The position numbers and the translations under genes were made by a program. The notes beneath the pieces were generated by a model. That model worked only from the letters and a program-made list of their open reading frames with translations. It was not told the DNA's origin and did not search any database. From CBDIDH01 sp965277595 (GTDB taxonomy: Bacteria > Planctomycetota > Planctomycetia > Isosphaerales > Isosphaeraceae), in the NCBI GenBank assembly GCA_965277595.1, contig CBDIDH010000002.1, positions 1,984,001-2,048,000 on the forward strand: a DNA stretch of 64,000 nt, read 5' to 3'. Positions 54,206 through 63,293 of this stretch are shown one piece after another. Within the stretch, counting starts at the first letter, position 1; each line of letters starts with the position of its first letter.

Positions 54206-54615
54206 ATGTACCGAAAAGGCACGCGACGTGATACTGTCTTTGGTGAGTTAGCCGCCACCTTCGGGAGCCGGATCAGGGAGCAAGACAACCCCTATGCTGC
54301 GCCGGAGAGTCCGATCGTCGAAGCGAAAACGTTGGATTCGAGGCAAAACTTCCGCGATTTCTGGAAAGTTTTAATCGCTCTCATCGTCTTCTTCTTCTCG
54401 TGGCGGGTGGGCGAGATTATCGCAATAGGTCTTCGCAGCAACATCAAACGTAGGTTCTGGCAAAGTTCAACATCAAGTCAATTCAAGAAACGAAGATAAT
54501 TTTTCACGTAGGTTCCACGATTCTGGGGTCTGTAGGCACGTTGGTCACCCTGATCTGGGCCTTACGCATCCGGCGGTCAATGTCGAGGAAAACGACGAAT
54601 GCCGACGCATTCTGA
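54206..54615 (+). pseudogene. Frameshifted NPYxxP-type membrane protein
   Basis: The first frame (54206-54499) has QDNPYAAPESP, the NPY-x2-P motif common at the start of planctomycete membrane proteins, then a membrane segment (VLIALIVFFFSWRVGEIIAIGL). From about 54465 a different frame continues with a second membrane segment (STILGSVGTLVTLIWALRIRR) to a stop at 54613-54615. A single indel near 54455-54485 would join them. The end overlaps the ABC transporter gene by 17 bases. It could also be two unrelated frames. Confidence 0.4.
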
Positions 54616-55387
54616 CGACGCTCCCACCGCGGTCGCCTGGCGGAATGTGTCGATGGTCTACCCCGATGGACTTGAGGCGCTCCGCGAGGTGAGTCTTCAG
54701 GTCGCGCCCGGGGAAATCCTGGCCGTGCTCGGGACGAGCGGGTCCGGAAAGACGACCTTGCTGAAGATGGTGAACCGACTCATCGACCCGACCGCCGGTG
54801 AGGTGATCGTGCGAGGGAAGGCGACCCGCGACTGGAACCCGATCGCGCTGAGGCGGTCGATCGGCTACGTGATTCAGGAGGCCGGGCTCTTGCCGCACCT
54901 GACCGTTCTGGCCAACGTCGGCATCGTTCCTCGGCTGGTCGGCACCCGACGCGACGCCTGGGAACCGGCCGCCGCGAAGCTGCTGGGCATGGTTGGCCTT
55001 GACCCCGATCGCTACGCCGCGAAGAGGCCGAGAGAACTGAGCGGCGGCCAGCGCCAGCGCGTCGGCGTGGCCCGGGCGCTCGCCGCCGATCCGGATTTGA
55101 TCCTCATGGACGAGCCTTTCGGCGCTCTTGATCCGATCACCCGGCGCGAGCTTCAGGACGAGTTCCGGGCCTTGCAGCGCCGGCTCGGCAAGACCGTGAT
55201 CATCGTCACCCACGACATCCGCGAAGCCTGCCGGATCGCCGACAAACTCGCCCTGATGGACCACGGCCGACTCGTCCAGTACGGCACCGCGGCGGAACTC
55301 ATGGAAAGGCCCGCGACCCCATTCGTCCGCAGCTTCTTCGCCGAGGCCGAGGCCGTCGCGCCGGTTCCCACGGGTGACCACTCATGA
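54599..55387 (+). CDS. Osmoprotectant ABC transporter ATP-binding protein
   Basis: 262 residues of the OpuCA/ProV type. Walker A GTSGSGKTTLLKMVNRLIDP, Q-loop in YVIQEAGLLPHLTV, signature LSGGQRQRVGVARAL, Walker B LILMDEPFGALDP and H-loop VTHD are all intact. There is no CBS domain after the ATPase. ATG 54599. It overlaps the permease gene by ATGA, so transporter assembly is coupled. Confidence 0.93.
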   Translation: MPTHSDDAPTAVAWRNVSMVYPDGLEALREVSLQVAPGEILAVLGTSGSGKTTLLKMVNRLIDPTAGEVIVRGKATRDWNPIALRRSIGYVIQEAGLLPHLTVLANVGIVPRLVGTRRDAWEPAAAKLLGMVGLDPDRYAAKRPRELSGGQRQRVGVARALAADPDLILMDEPFGALDPITRRELQDEFRALQRRLGKTVIIVTHDIREACRIADKLALMDHGRLVQYGTAAELMERPATPFVRSFFAEAEAVAPVPTGDHS

Positions 55388-56970
55388 CGGGCTTCTGGGA
55401 ACTCGCCCGATCCGAGCGATGGGCACTTGCCGCGGCAACCGCCGCGCATCTTGACCTGGTGCTCGAAGCGCTCCTGATCGCCGTGGCGATCGGCGTTCCG
55501 CTGGGGATCGTCGCGGTCCGGTCACGGGGGGCCGAGCGGGTCGTCCTCGGCCTGGCGAACGTGCTCCAGACGGTGCCGAGCCTGGCGCTTCTGGGGTTCC
55601 TTCTGATCGTCTTTCGAGGCACGATCGGCAAGCCCCCCGCGCTCGCGGCGCTGGTGATTTACTCGCTCCTGCCGATCATCAAAAACACGATCCTAGGCCT
55701 TCGCGGGATCGACCCCGGGGTTGCCGAGGCGGCTGTCGGCATGGGCATGACCCCCTGGCAAAGGCTCAGGATCGTGGAACTGCCGCTCGCCGTGCCGGTC
55801 GTTCTGGGCGGGGTTCGCGTGGCGACGGTGGCGGCCGTCGGCATGGCGACCATTGCCGCGGCGATCGGCGCAAAGGGGCTGGGCAGTTACATTTACCGAG
55901 GGGTCTCGCTCTCCGATACCCGTTTGATCCTGCTCGGCTCGGTTCCCGCGGCACTTCTGGCGCTCGCCTGCGATGCGGCGCTTGGCGAGATCGAACGCGC
56001 TCTTGATCCGACCCGGGCCAGGACCTCGCGGCTGAGGACAATCCTCGCAACGCTGGCGATCGTCGCCTTGCTGGCCGTGGCCTCGTGGGGGGCCTGGCTC
56101 GACTGGCCGAGCCGTTCGAGGGTTGCTGGTTCGACGGTCGTCATCGGCTCAAAAGATGGCGCGGAGATGATCCTTCTTGGCCACATGCTCGCCGATCTCG
56201 TCGAGGCCGAGACCCCCTTGACCGTCGACCGCCGGTTCAACCTCGGCGGCACGCTGGTTTGCTTCAACGCCCTGAAACAGGGAGGGCTTGACGCCTACGT
56301 CGAGTACACCGGGACGGCCCTGACGACGATTCTCAAGGAACCTCCGGAGAATGATCCGGTTCGCGTTCGGGCGTGGGTTCAAAAGGCTCTTTCCGAGCGA
56401 GACGGCGTGACCTGCCTTGAGCCCTTCGGGTTTGAGAACACGTTCGCCATCCTGATGCGGAAGGCCGAGGCCAGAAGACTTGGAATCAAGACGATTTCCG
56501 ACCTCGCCCGGCACGCGTCGGAGATCCGGCCCGGGTTCGGACCCGAGTTCATGAACCGGCCCGATGGCTACCCAGGGCTCTCGCAAGCGTATGGCCTGAA
56601 GTTCGGCGAGATTCCGCGCGAGATGGACCGCAACCTGCTGTACCAGGCCCTCGCGCGCGGGTCGATCGACGTGGCCGCCGGCGATTCAACCGATGGCCGG
56701 GTGGCCTCGCTCGACCTCGTCGTTCTCGATGACGATCGCCGCTATTTTCCGCCGTATGAGGCCCTGCCGCTCGTCCGGACCGAGACGCTTCAACACCAGC
56801 CGATGCTCCGTGCCGCGCTCGACCGCCTCGCCGGCGCGATCTCGGCCGAGACGATGCGGGCGCTGAACCACGAGGTCGACGGCAAGCACCGCGACCCGGC
56901 GGAGGTCGCCCGCGAGTTCCTGACGTCGCGCGGGTTTCTCAAATCCGACAAAAAGGCCGCGCGGAAGTGA
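55384..56970 (+). CDS. Permease and substrate-binding fusion of an osmoprotectant ABC transporter
   Basis: 528 residues. The first ~210 are the permease (LVLEALLIAVAIGVPLGIVAVR, and the EAA-like LRGIDPGVAEAAVGMGMTPWQRL facing the ATPase). A TM (LATLAIVALLAVASWGAW) leads into a periplasmic OpuAC-type binding domain (VVIGSKDGAEMILLGHMLADLVE, AYVEYTGTALTTIL, GDSTDGRVASLDLVVLDD). Quaternary-amine (glycine betaine, carnitine or choline) uptake is likely. The four-base overlap with the ATPase gene marks one operon. Confidence 0.92.
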   Translation: MTGFWELARSERWALAAATAAHLDLVLEALLIAVAIGVPLGIVAVRSRGAERVVLGLANVLQTVPSLALLGFLLIVFRGTIGKPPALAALVIYSLLPIIKNTILGLRGIDPGVAEAAVGMGMTPWQRLRIVELPLAVPVVLGGVRVATVAAVGMATIAAAIGAKGLGSYIYRGVSLSDTRLILLGSVPAALLALACDAALGEIERALDPTRARTSRLRTILATLAIVALLAVASWGAWLDWPSRSRVAGSTVVIGSKDGAEMILLGHMLADLVEAETPLTVDRRFNLGGTLVCFNALKQGGLDAYVEYTGTALTTILKEPPENDPVRVRAWVQKALSERDGVTCLEPFGFENTFAILMRKAEARRLGIKTISDLARHASEIRPGFGPEFMNRPDGYPGLSQAYGLKFGEIPREMDRNLLYQALARGSIDVAAGDSTDGRVASLDLVVLDDDRRYFPPYEALPLVRTETLQHQPMLRAALDRLAGAISAETMRALNHEVDGKHRDPAEVAREFLTSRGFLKSDKKAARK

Positions 56971-56989
56971 CGTCGTCGGCGGTAACTCC

Positions 56990-57018
56990 TTGCGAGGCAT
57001 CGCCGACTCGGGTTAACT
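56990..57018 (+). promoter_or_regulatory. Possible promoter of the nucleoside symporter gene
   Basis: TTGCGA (56990-56995), 17 bases, TTAACT (57013-57018). Both hexamers are only partial matches. Confidence 0.25.
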
Positions 57019-57076
57019 GCAAGGCCGCTCACCGAATTCCGCCGCGCGACCGGCCCCAGGCGATCGAGCTTCCTTT

Positions 57077-58468
57077 ATGAACCCTACCGAGACCGCTTCC
57101 GCATCGGCTTCCGGCACCCGCAACAAGCTGGTCTTGATGATGGTGATGGAGTTCTTTATCTGGGGCGCCTGGCTTCCCTTGATCTTCGGATATCTGCCGA
57201 GCCTGGGATTCTCGGCCACCAACCCGCCGAAACCCTTTGATCACATGCTCCCGACGAGCATTGCCTGGTTCTTCTCGGAAGTCTCGTTGATCCTCAACGC
57301 CTTTCCCTTCGCGGCGATCGTCGGCATGTTCTTCAGCAACCAGTTCGCCGACCGAAACTTCGCCGCCGAGCGGTTCATGGCCTTCAGCCACCTCGTCGGC
57401 GGCCTGGCCATTCTCTCGCTGGGGTGGGTCACGCTTTTCTGGCCCTTTTTCCTCTTGATGCTCGTTCATTGCCTGCTCTATGTGCCGACGATTTCGATCT
57501 CGAACTCGATCGCCTTCACGCACATGAAGGATGCCAAGAATGAGTTCGGGATCGTTCGGATGGGGGGAACGATCGGCTGGATTCTCGCCGCCTGGCCGTT
57601 CATCTTCATCATGGTCGACTGGGACCGCGTCCGATCCAAGAGCCCGCAAGGGTTTGTGAACTGGCTCGGCACCGCGCTCGGTACACCGCTCGTCGGCAAC
57701 GCCCTGAAACAGAGCACGCGGTGGACCTTCGTCGTCGCCGGGATCGCGTCGTTAATGCTCGCCGCGTTCAGTCTGACCCTGCCGCACACCCCGCCGAAGA
57801 AGGCCGATGAGTCGATCGGCGGTCATCGCGAGCGTCTCGCCTGGCTCGAAGCGCTCAAGCTGCTCAGGCATCCGTTCATCCTCTGCCTCTGGATCGTCAC
57901 CCTGATTGACTCGTTTGTGCATAACTGTTATTTCAACTGGACGGCCGAGTTTCTTCAGAGCGACCGCGTGGGAATTGCCGGAAACTGGGTCACTCCGGTG
58001 ATGAGCATCGGCCAGATTGCCGAGATCCTCACGATGTTTGTCCTCGGCGCCGTGCTCACCCGCCTCGGCTGGAAGGCGACGATGATCATCGGCGTTCTCG
58101 GCCACGCCTTGCGGTTCGCGGTTTACGCCTATTTCCCCGATCTGGCCTGGCTCATCATCGTCGTCCAGATCCTCCACGGGGTCTGTTACGCCTTCTTCTT
58201 CGCCACGGTTTACATCTTCGTGGATGAGTACCTGCCGAAGGACGCCCGATCGAGCGCGCAGGGCCTTTTCAACGTCATGATTCTTGGCCTCGGCGCGCTT
58301 CTGGCGAACGCGATCTGTCCGTATCTGAGGCAGAGTGTCTATGTGCGCAACGGGATCGTCGACTACCGCGGCCTCTTCTGGATTCCAACCGGGCTCTCCT
58401 TGACCGCCGCGGTCATGCTCCTCCTCTTCTTCCGACCGCCGCCGAAATCGTCGATGCCCGACGCCTGA
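57077..58468 (+). CDS. Nucleoside:H+ symporter-like MFS transporter
   Basis: 463 residues with 12 membrane segments. The start (RNKLVLMMVMEFFIWGAWLPL) and QFADRNFAAERFMAFSHLVGG, HMKDAKNEFGIVRMGGTIGW, WTAEFLQSDRVGIAGNWVTPVMSIGQIAE match the NupG/nucleoside H+ symporter family of the major facilitator superfamily. It imports nucleosides with protons (family knowledge; substrate not shown). The convergent glycosyltransferase gene lies 23 bases away. Confidence 0.9.
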   Translation: MNPTETASASASGTRNKLVLMMVMEFFIWGAWLPLIFGYLPSLGFSATNPPKPFDHMLPTSIAWFFSEVSLILNAFPFAAIVGMFFSNQFADRNFAAERFMAFSHLVGGLAILSLGWVTLFWPFFLLMLVHCLLYVPTISISNSIAFTHMKDAKNEFGIVRMGGTIGWILAAWPFIFIMVDWDRVRSKSPQGFVNWLGTALGTPLVGNALKQSTRWTFVVAGIASLMLAAFSLTLPHTPPKKADESIGGHRERLAWLEALKLLRHPFILCLWIVTLIDSFVHNCYFNWTAEFLQSDRVGIAGNWVTPVMSIGQIAEILTMFVLGAVLTRLGWKATMIIGVLGHALRFAVYAYFPDLAWLIIVVQILHGVCYAFFFATVYIFVDEYLPKDARSSAQGLFNVMILGLGALLANAICPYLRQSVYVRNGIVDYRGLFWIPTGLSLTAAVMLLLFFRPPPKSSMPDA

Positions 58469-58491
58469 GCGACCGGCGTTTCCCGAAGCGA

Positions 58492-59697
58492 TCACGCCTC
58501 GATCCAGTCGAGGAGCCTGTCGGCCACCCGCGCGCAGGTGTTTTGAAGGGCGTGTTCGTGCCGGGCCGAGGCAAGGCCGTCATCCGACCCCGCCGCGACG
58601 ATCGATCGGACCGCCTCGACAAACCCCTCGGCGCTCTCGGCGACGTGGAAAAGGCCGTCGTATAACCGACATTCGGGCAAGGCCGTCGCAACGACCGGGC
58701 GGCTCGTGGCCATGCAATCCATGATCTTCGTCGGGCTGCAAACCTGGTTGAACGGGTGCGTCGTGTCGTAAGGAATCAAGGCCACGTCAAAGGCCCGATT
58801 ATACAGCGAGACCTCGGCCTGCGGGCGCCAGCCGAGGGCGACGACGTTCGGCCTGGCAAGGCAGGCACGCCGGGCGTCCGACCAGTCGGAACCTTTCGGC
58901 GGATCGGGACCGGGCTTGCCGACGAGCACGATCGATCCTTTCGGAAACTCCACACTCAGGCGGGTCAAGAGCGGCCAGTCCATCCGGCTTTCAAGCGAAC
59001 CGACATAGCCGAGGAACGGCCGGGGCAGCCCTTTGAGGTCTTCGGGCGGCGGCGCGGGGGTGTGCCAGGGATGATCGGCCAGCATGGTCGAGGGGGCTCC
59101 GTGCGGAAGGTGCCGGACCCGTTCGGCGGCCTCGGGAAGGTCACGCCGGAGCGCCTCGGCCCGAGCCCGTGAGACGCAAATTGTGAGCGCGGACTCGCGG
59201 ACCGCTCTTCGCTCCAGGTCGCGGACCTCGTCCGCGCGGTCGGGCCAGTAAAGAGCGTAATCGTCGAGGTTGTAATAGATGGCTCGATCGGGCCGGACCG
59301 CATCGCGCAGATAGAGATAGTGCGGATAGGTCATCACCAGCACGAGCCGGCTCTCGCGAGCATGTCGCCCTTGCCAATCCTCAATCGATCGCCCGATCGG
59401 CCGCATCCCGACCCTAGGAAATCGCTTCATCCAGCCTGTCGGCAAGACCAGGTCGCGCCGCCAGATCCCCGCGTCATCGCGCCTGAGGGGCTCACCCCAC
59501 CTTGACCACGGCCGCTCGCCCTTTCGCCAGGCGTTGACGTAGTCCATGCACTTTAACAGAAGCGTCGCGACCCCCTCGCGCCGGACCTCTCGAAAAAGGC
59601 TCTCCGTCGTGAACCAGTTCGCGTCGGCAACCGCGAGCGCCGTCCGCCTGGACCGCTCCGATCGGGCATTCTCCGAGCGGCTTGAGAGACCCGTCAT
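58492..59697 (-). CDS. Glycosyltransferase (GT4/TuaH-like)
   Basis: About 401 residues with the two-Rossmann GT-B fold. DANWFTTESLFREV at the start, a middle with YYNLDDYALYW and ICVSRARAEAL, and the C-terminal donor-binding part FNQVCSPTKIMDCMATSRPVVAT, whose SPTKIMD-x-MA is typical of TuaH-like transferases. The sugar donor and acceptor are unknown. The start at 59697 is chosen by family length; ATG 59724 is also possible. Confidence 0.84.
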   Translation of the reverse strand: MTGLSSRSENARSERSRRTALAVADANWFTTESLFREVRREGVATLLLKCMDYVNAWRKGERPWSRWGEPLRRDDAGIWRRDLVLPTGWMKRFPRVGMRPIGRSIEDWQGRHARESRLVLVMTYPHYLYLRDAVRPDRAIYYNLDDYALYWPDRADEVRDLERRAVRESALTICVSRARAEALRRDLPEAAERVRHLPHGAPSTMLADHPWHTPAPPPEDLKGLPRPFLGYVGSLESRMDWPLLTRLSVEFPKGSIVLVGKPGPDPPKGSDWSDARRACLARPNVVALGWRPQAEVSLYNRAFDVALIPYDTTHPFNQVCSPTKIMDCMATSRPVVATALPECRLYDGLFHVAESAEGFVEAVRSIVAAGSDDGLASARHEHALQNTCARVADRLLDWIEA

Positions 59698-60020
59698 GCC
59701 AAGCTTTCGGAACCTACACGTCATCGATTGGCCAATCGGAATGACACCGCTTATAGACCCTGCGCCGACCCCTGTCAACGCACTCGCCAGACTCTCCACC
59801 CTCCAAAACCCAGTTCGATCCGCCGAAATTTTGAGATTTTTTGAATGCCCTTTGGACAGACGCTCGACAACGCTTAAACCCCTTCATTCGGCTTGAAAAC
59901 ACCGATAACAAAGCGTTTGCGAACAAAGCGCACCGTCAGACTTTGCGCAAAACAGGAAGTTTAAGCGAATTAGCTAAATCTCGAAACCGGCAATTCTTCC
60001 GTCGTTTACGGGAAACTTCC
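59698..60020. other. Intergenic region without a recognised gene
   Basis: About 320 bases between the divergent glycosyltransferase and the promoter at 60021. AT-rich patches are present around 59930-59980, but no gene or clear site was recognised. Confidence 0.4.
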
Positions 60021-60049
60021 TTGGCATCGGGGAGATAGGTCTCTAGAAT
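60021..60049 (+). promoter_or_regulatory. Promoter of the small secreted protein
   Basis: TTGGCA (60021-60026), 17 bases, TAGAAT (60044-60049); each hexamer matches 5 of 6. It predicts a leader of about 225 bases before the coding start at 60281, with an internal CCTGAT/ATCAGG pairing. Confidence 0.7.
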
Positions 60050-60280
60050 CGGCCCTCCCTGGCCTGATCGCCTGGTGTCTCTGGAGTCATCAGGCAGGGC
60101 AAGGTTGGGTGCCCGGGGATGGGCTGAGTGGTCTTGTGACGTTGCAAACGAAGTGACGAGAACGATCGAGAACGATCGGTGAGGACGGAAGGCCGAGCCG
60201 AGTGGACTTCAGTGAGTGATGCGGACGTGGTTCGCGATCATCAGCACCGATGGACAACTTTGAGACGAGAAGGACGGACG

Positions 60281-60556
60281 ATGCAGCAGATTGTAATCAT
60301 GACGGCGTTGACAGTGACTTCAGGACTCTTCGGCGGCGGGCGACATCACGGCGCGTCGGGGCATTGGGGACGAACGCCCGCCTACGCGGCCCCGGCCTGT
60401 TCGGGTCAGGCTCCGTGCGCGGCGTCGCCCCAGGTTTACGCCCCGACCCCGGCTCCGGCTCCAGTGGCTCCCGCCCCGCAGGCGGTCTATTACCAGGCCA
60501 ACTATTACGCTCCGGCCCCCGCGCCCTGTCCCACGGGCACCTGTCCCCGGCGCTGA
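60281..60556 (+). CDS. Small secreted Ala/Pro-rich protein
   Basis: About 91 residues. A short hydrophobic start (MQQIVIMTALTVTSGLFGGG), a His/Gly segment, then PTPAPAPVAPAPQAVYYQAN and a final CPTGTCP with four Cys in all. AGAAGGA lies about 7 bases before ATG 60281. No family recognised; the composition suggests a surface or matrix protein. Confidence 0.65.
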   Translation: MQQIVIMTALTVTSGLFGGGRHHGASGHWGRTPAYAAPACSGQAPCAASPQVYAPTPAPAPVAPAPQAVYYQANYYAPAPAPCPTGTCPRR

Positions 60557-60584
60557 CAGCCCGCGTCCATCCCCAGGCCAGAAC

Positions 60585-60627
60585 GACGACGAGCCCGAGG
60601 CCCCGGAAGGCACTCGGGCTCGTCGTC
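60585..60627. terminator. Bidirectional terminator between convergent genes
   Basis: GACGACGAGCCCGAG (60585-60599) pairs perfectly with CTCGGGCTCGTCGTC (60613-60627). It lies between the plus-strand secreted protein and the minus-strand DUF1573 gene, with only a short U-rich tail on either side. Confidence 0.8.
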
Positions 60628-60649
60628 TTGATTGAAGTCCAACCCGCCG

Positions 60650-61648
60650 TCAGGGGACGATGTTGGCGATCACGGTCACCTTGACGGGGGGTTCCGACGC
60701 CAGATCGGTGGCGATCTCGATCGTCGCATTGAAGGGTCCGGGTTGACTCGGCACCTTGAGCGAGACCGTCACCGTGTGAACAGCCTTTGACGGTTCAGGG
60801 TCAAAGGTGGTGGTCAGGTCGGGCAGGCCGCTGGTCACGGTCTTGAGCTTGAACGGCTGGGATGATCGCACCAGGAGCGTCTTGGTCACGACCTGGCCGG
60901 GCTTGACCGGACCGAGCAAGAGCGGCGACGGCGAGACCGTGACCGCGGCCTGAACCGAGGCCGAGACGGCCACCGGAATCATCTGGCTGGTCGAGTCGTT
61001 CGTGACCATCGTGATCTCGTCCTTGAAGTAGCCGGTCAGGGCTTCCGGGTTCAAGGTCGCCGTGAGCGTATATTGGACCTGCCCATCGGCCGACCGCGAC
61101 GTTTCATGCAGCTTGGCCGAGACATGCCCGGTCCGCGTCTGCATCCGGATCACGCCCCAGTTCGCCTGACCGCCGGTGTAGCTCAAATTCAAGGTGACCG
61201 CCGGTTTCGACGCCGCGGTGCGCGGAACGATCCCGAAATCGACGACGCCAGGATTTAACATCACGTCGCCCCGGATGAAGCAGGAGAGGTTGAGGTCGAC
61301 CTCGACATACGACGGCTGATCAAAAACAAGAGTCAGGCCCGACGGTTTGTAACCCAGGAACTTGGTCGTGTCGATGACCGCCTCGACGTTCGTCTGCGTG
61401 CCCGGCGGCAGGACTTTTGAGCCAATCTTGACCTCGGTGCAACCGCACTTGGTCCGATAATCGGCGATCCGAACTTCCTGATTGAGCCGGTTGACCAGCC
61501 GGAAGACATGCCGGACCTTCGACCCCCTGGCGACGCTCCCGGCGTCAAAGGCACGTTCGGGAACCACCCCGTCGACCCAGCTTTGTCCCCGAGCCGAGGG
61601 GAGGGCGACGAAACCCCAGACCGCCCACAACAGGATCATCCGGCGCAT
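60650..61648 (-). CDS. Secreted DUF1573 protein
   Basis: About 332 residues with a signal peptide (MRRMILLWAVWGFVALPSARG). Two or three Ig-like strand domains; the first has VARGSKVRHVFRLVN and KCGCTEVKI, the CxC signature of DUF1573, and the last FNATIEIATDLASEPPVKV. ATG 61648 is chosen because GAGGG lies about 9 bases upstream; ATG 61657 is too close to it. The family is abundant in planctomycetes and of unknown function, thought to be an extracellular binding domain. Confidence 0.87.
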   Translation of the reverse strand: MRRMILLWAVWGFVALPSARGQSWVDGVVPERAFDAGSVARGSKVRHVFRLVNRLNQEVRIADYRTKCGCTEVKIGSKVLPPGTQTNVEAVIDTTKFLGYKPSGLTLVFDQPSYVEVDLNLSCFIRGDVMLNPGVVDFGIVPRTAASKPAVTLNLSYTGGQANWGVIRMQTRTGHVSAKLHETSRSADGQVQYTLTATLNPEALTGYFKDEITMVTNDSTSQMIPVAVSASVQAAVTVSPSPLLLGPVKPGQVVTKTLLVRSSQPFKLKTVTSGLPDLTTTFDPEPSKAVHTVTVSLKVPSQPGPFNATIEIATDLASEPPVKVTVIANIVP

Positions 61649-62123
61649 GGCAGTCATCCCTCTGCTGGAAAGCCGAGCTACCCCGACGACTGTCCGACGA
61701 ACCCCGCGCGAACCTCGACGGCGTCGGCTGTGTCGTTCGCCCGCGGTCATTCCCGTTATTCAAGATATCATACCCGAAGCCGTCCATCCCCCCGACCTCG
61801 GACCTCTCGATTTTGAAAAAAGAAGCTTCATGAAGCGCAAGCCTTTCATTCGATATCGAACATTTTGGCCGCGAAGATCAACCGAATCCTGACGGAGGGT
61901 CTAGTTTAAGCTATGAGAGACTGCTATCATGGAAGGGCGTCAACGGCCCTCTCTTTCCGAATGGCGGACGACCCTCGGACGCGTTGACCTCGCGTCGAAC
62001 CACACCCTTCCACGCACTCCGACTTTCTCGCTCTCTCTTTCCGAAACTGCGACCAACGATGGCTCCGGACCGGGACGGCGTCCCGGAAATGTTCAGAACG
62101 GATCGTCGCGGATACACTCACTC
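61649..62123. other. Divergent intergenic region DUF1573 / STAS
   Basis: About 475 bases. It contains a perfect 12-base palindrome (61849-61860) and a nearby AGAAGCTTC palindrome. No promoter was convincing, although TATCAT and TATGAT boxes occur on either strand. Confidence 0.35.
61849..61860. promoter_or_regulatory. Perfect 12-base palindrome (possible operator)
   Basis: TTCGATATCGAA, fully symmetrical, between divergent genes. A regulatory role is only suggested by position. Confidence 0.3.
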
Positions 62124-62633
62124 ATGCTCAAGCCCGCCGTTCAGGTCAAAAACGAGAATGGAATCCTGGTCGCCGAGTTCTGGGACTGCCTTCGCCTTGA
62201 CCCGGGGCCTGTCCAGGAGTTGCGCACGAAGTTCGAGGCCCACCTCCGCGCCGGGGGCCAGCCGTTTCTGGTGATCGACCTTCTTGGTGTCGGGTTCGCG
62301 GGGTCGGCCTCGCTGGGAAACTTCGTCGCCTTGCACCGGATCGCCAAGCCGAAGAACGGCCGGCTGATCTTTTGCAACACCGACGAACAGGTGCTCGAAG
62401 TCTTCCGGGTCATCAAGCTCGAACCCCTTTTCTCGTTCGTCGCCGATCGCAAATCCGCGGTGGCTCTGGCCCAATCGCTCGCGGGGAACGCCGACGGCTC
62501 TCCCCCCGCCGACGCCCTTCCCGCGACGCCCGCCCCCACTGCCCCGGCGAAGCCGAGTCCCGCCCGGGACACCCCCAAGCCGTCGACCGGGATCGGATTG
62601 TTGCACAGCAGCCGGCGGAAGAAGCTGTCCTGA
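62124..62633 (+). CDS. STAS-domain protein (anti-sigma antagonist type)
   Basis: A STAS fold of about 110 residues (FLVIDLLGVGFAGSASLGNFVALHRIAK, then LIFCNTDEQVLEVFRVIKLEPLF) followed by a 50-residue Ala/Pro/Lys tail. The Ser in GSASLGNF is at the position phosphorylated in SpoIIAA-like proteins. A second STAS gene follows 186 bases downstream. No kinase or phosphatase partner is in the window, so the switch cannot be completed here. Confidence 0.85.
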   Translation: MLKPAVQVKNENGILVAEFWDCLRLDPGPVQELRTKFEAHLRAGGQPFLVIDLLGVGFAGSASLGNFVALHRIAKPKNGRLIFCNTDEQVLEVFRVIKLEPLFSFVADRKSAVALAQSLAGNADGSPPADALPATPAPTAPAKPSPARDTPKPSTGIGLLHSSRRKKLS

Positions 62634-62819
62634 CGCCCCGCGGTCCGCTAAAGTGTCTTCGACGGTTCGCGGCCTGGGCCAGACCCGCCCCTGGGTTGTC
62701 CCTTGCCCGCAATCTTCCGTTTTGCTCTGATCTGATCTGATCCGATTTCCGACGAGTTTTTCCGGCCAAGCGTCGGACCTCGGCGGTCCTGGGCGAGCCC
62801 AAAGGAGTGATCTCCGGCC

Positions 62820-63179
62820 ATGTCCTCCTCGATCCGCATCGATGTTCGCGATGCCGAGAACGGCGTGAAGGTTGTTCGGTTCCACGACCGCCAGCTCTTC
62901 GACGAGCGGACTGTTCGCGAGGTCTCCGAGCAGATCGGCCAGATCATCCCCAGCGACGGCAGCCCGATCAAACTGGTGATTGACTTCACCGATGTCGGAC
63001 TCATCTCCAGCTCACTCCTGAGCAAGCTGATCCTTCTCCAGCGTCGCGTCGATGCCAGTCGCGGCAAGCTCCGCCTCTGCGAGCTTTCGCCCGTTCTCCA
63101 GTCTGTCTTCCGCACCTCGAACCTCGACCGCCTCTTCACCATCGACCGCGACGTCCGCGGGTCGCTTTCCACCTTCTGA
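62820..63179 (+). CDS. STAS-domain protein (anti-sigma antagonist type)
   Basis: 119 residues, a single STAS domain: IKLVIDFTDVGLISSSLLSKLI with the phosphorylatable Ser cluster (LISSSLL), then GKLRLCELSPVLQSVFRTSNLDRLF. AAAGGAG lies upstream of the ATG. It forms a tandem with the previous STAS protein; sequence differences suggest they are not recent duplicates. Confidence 0.88.
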   Translation: MSSSIRIDVRDAENGVKVVRFHDRQLFDERTVREVSEQIGQIIPSDGSPIKLVIDFTDVGLISSSLLSKLILLQRRVDASRGKLRLCELSPVLQSVFRTSNLDRLFTIDRDVRGSLSTF

Positions 63180-63293
63180 CCGATTCGCAATCTGGTTGCG
63201 CTGGACTTTCAGAAGATTCCCTGACCCCTTTTCTGTCGGTTCTGACCCCTTTTTCGTCTCCGAATTTCTGAAAAGCGTTTCGGGCTTAGCCAA

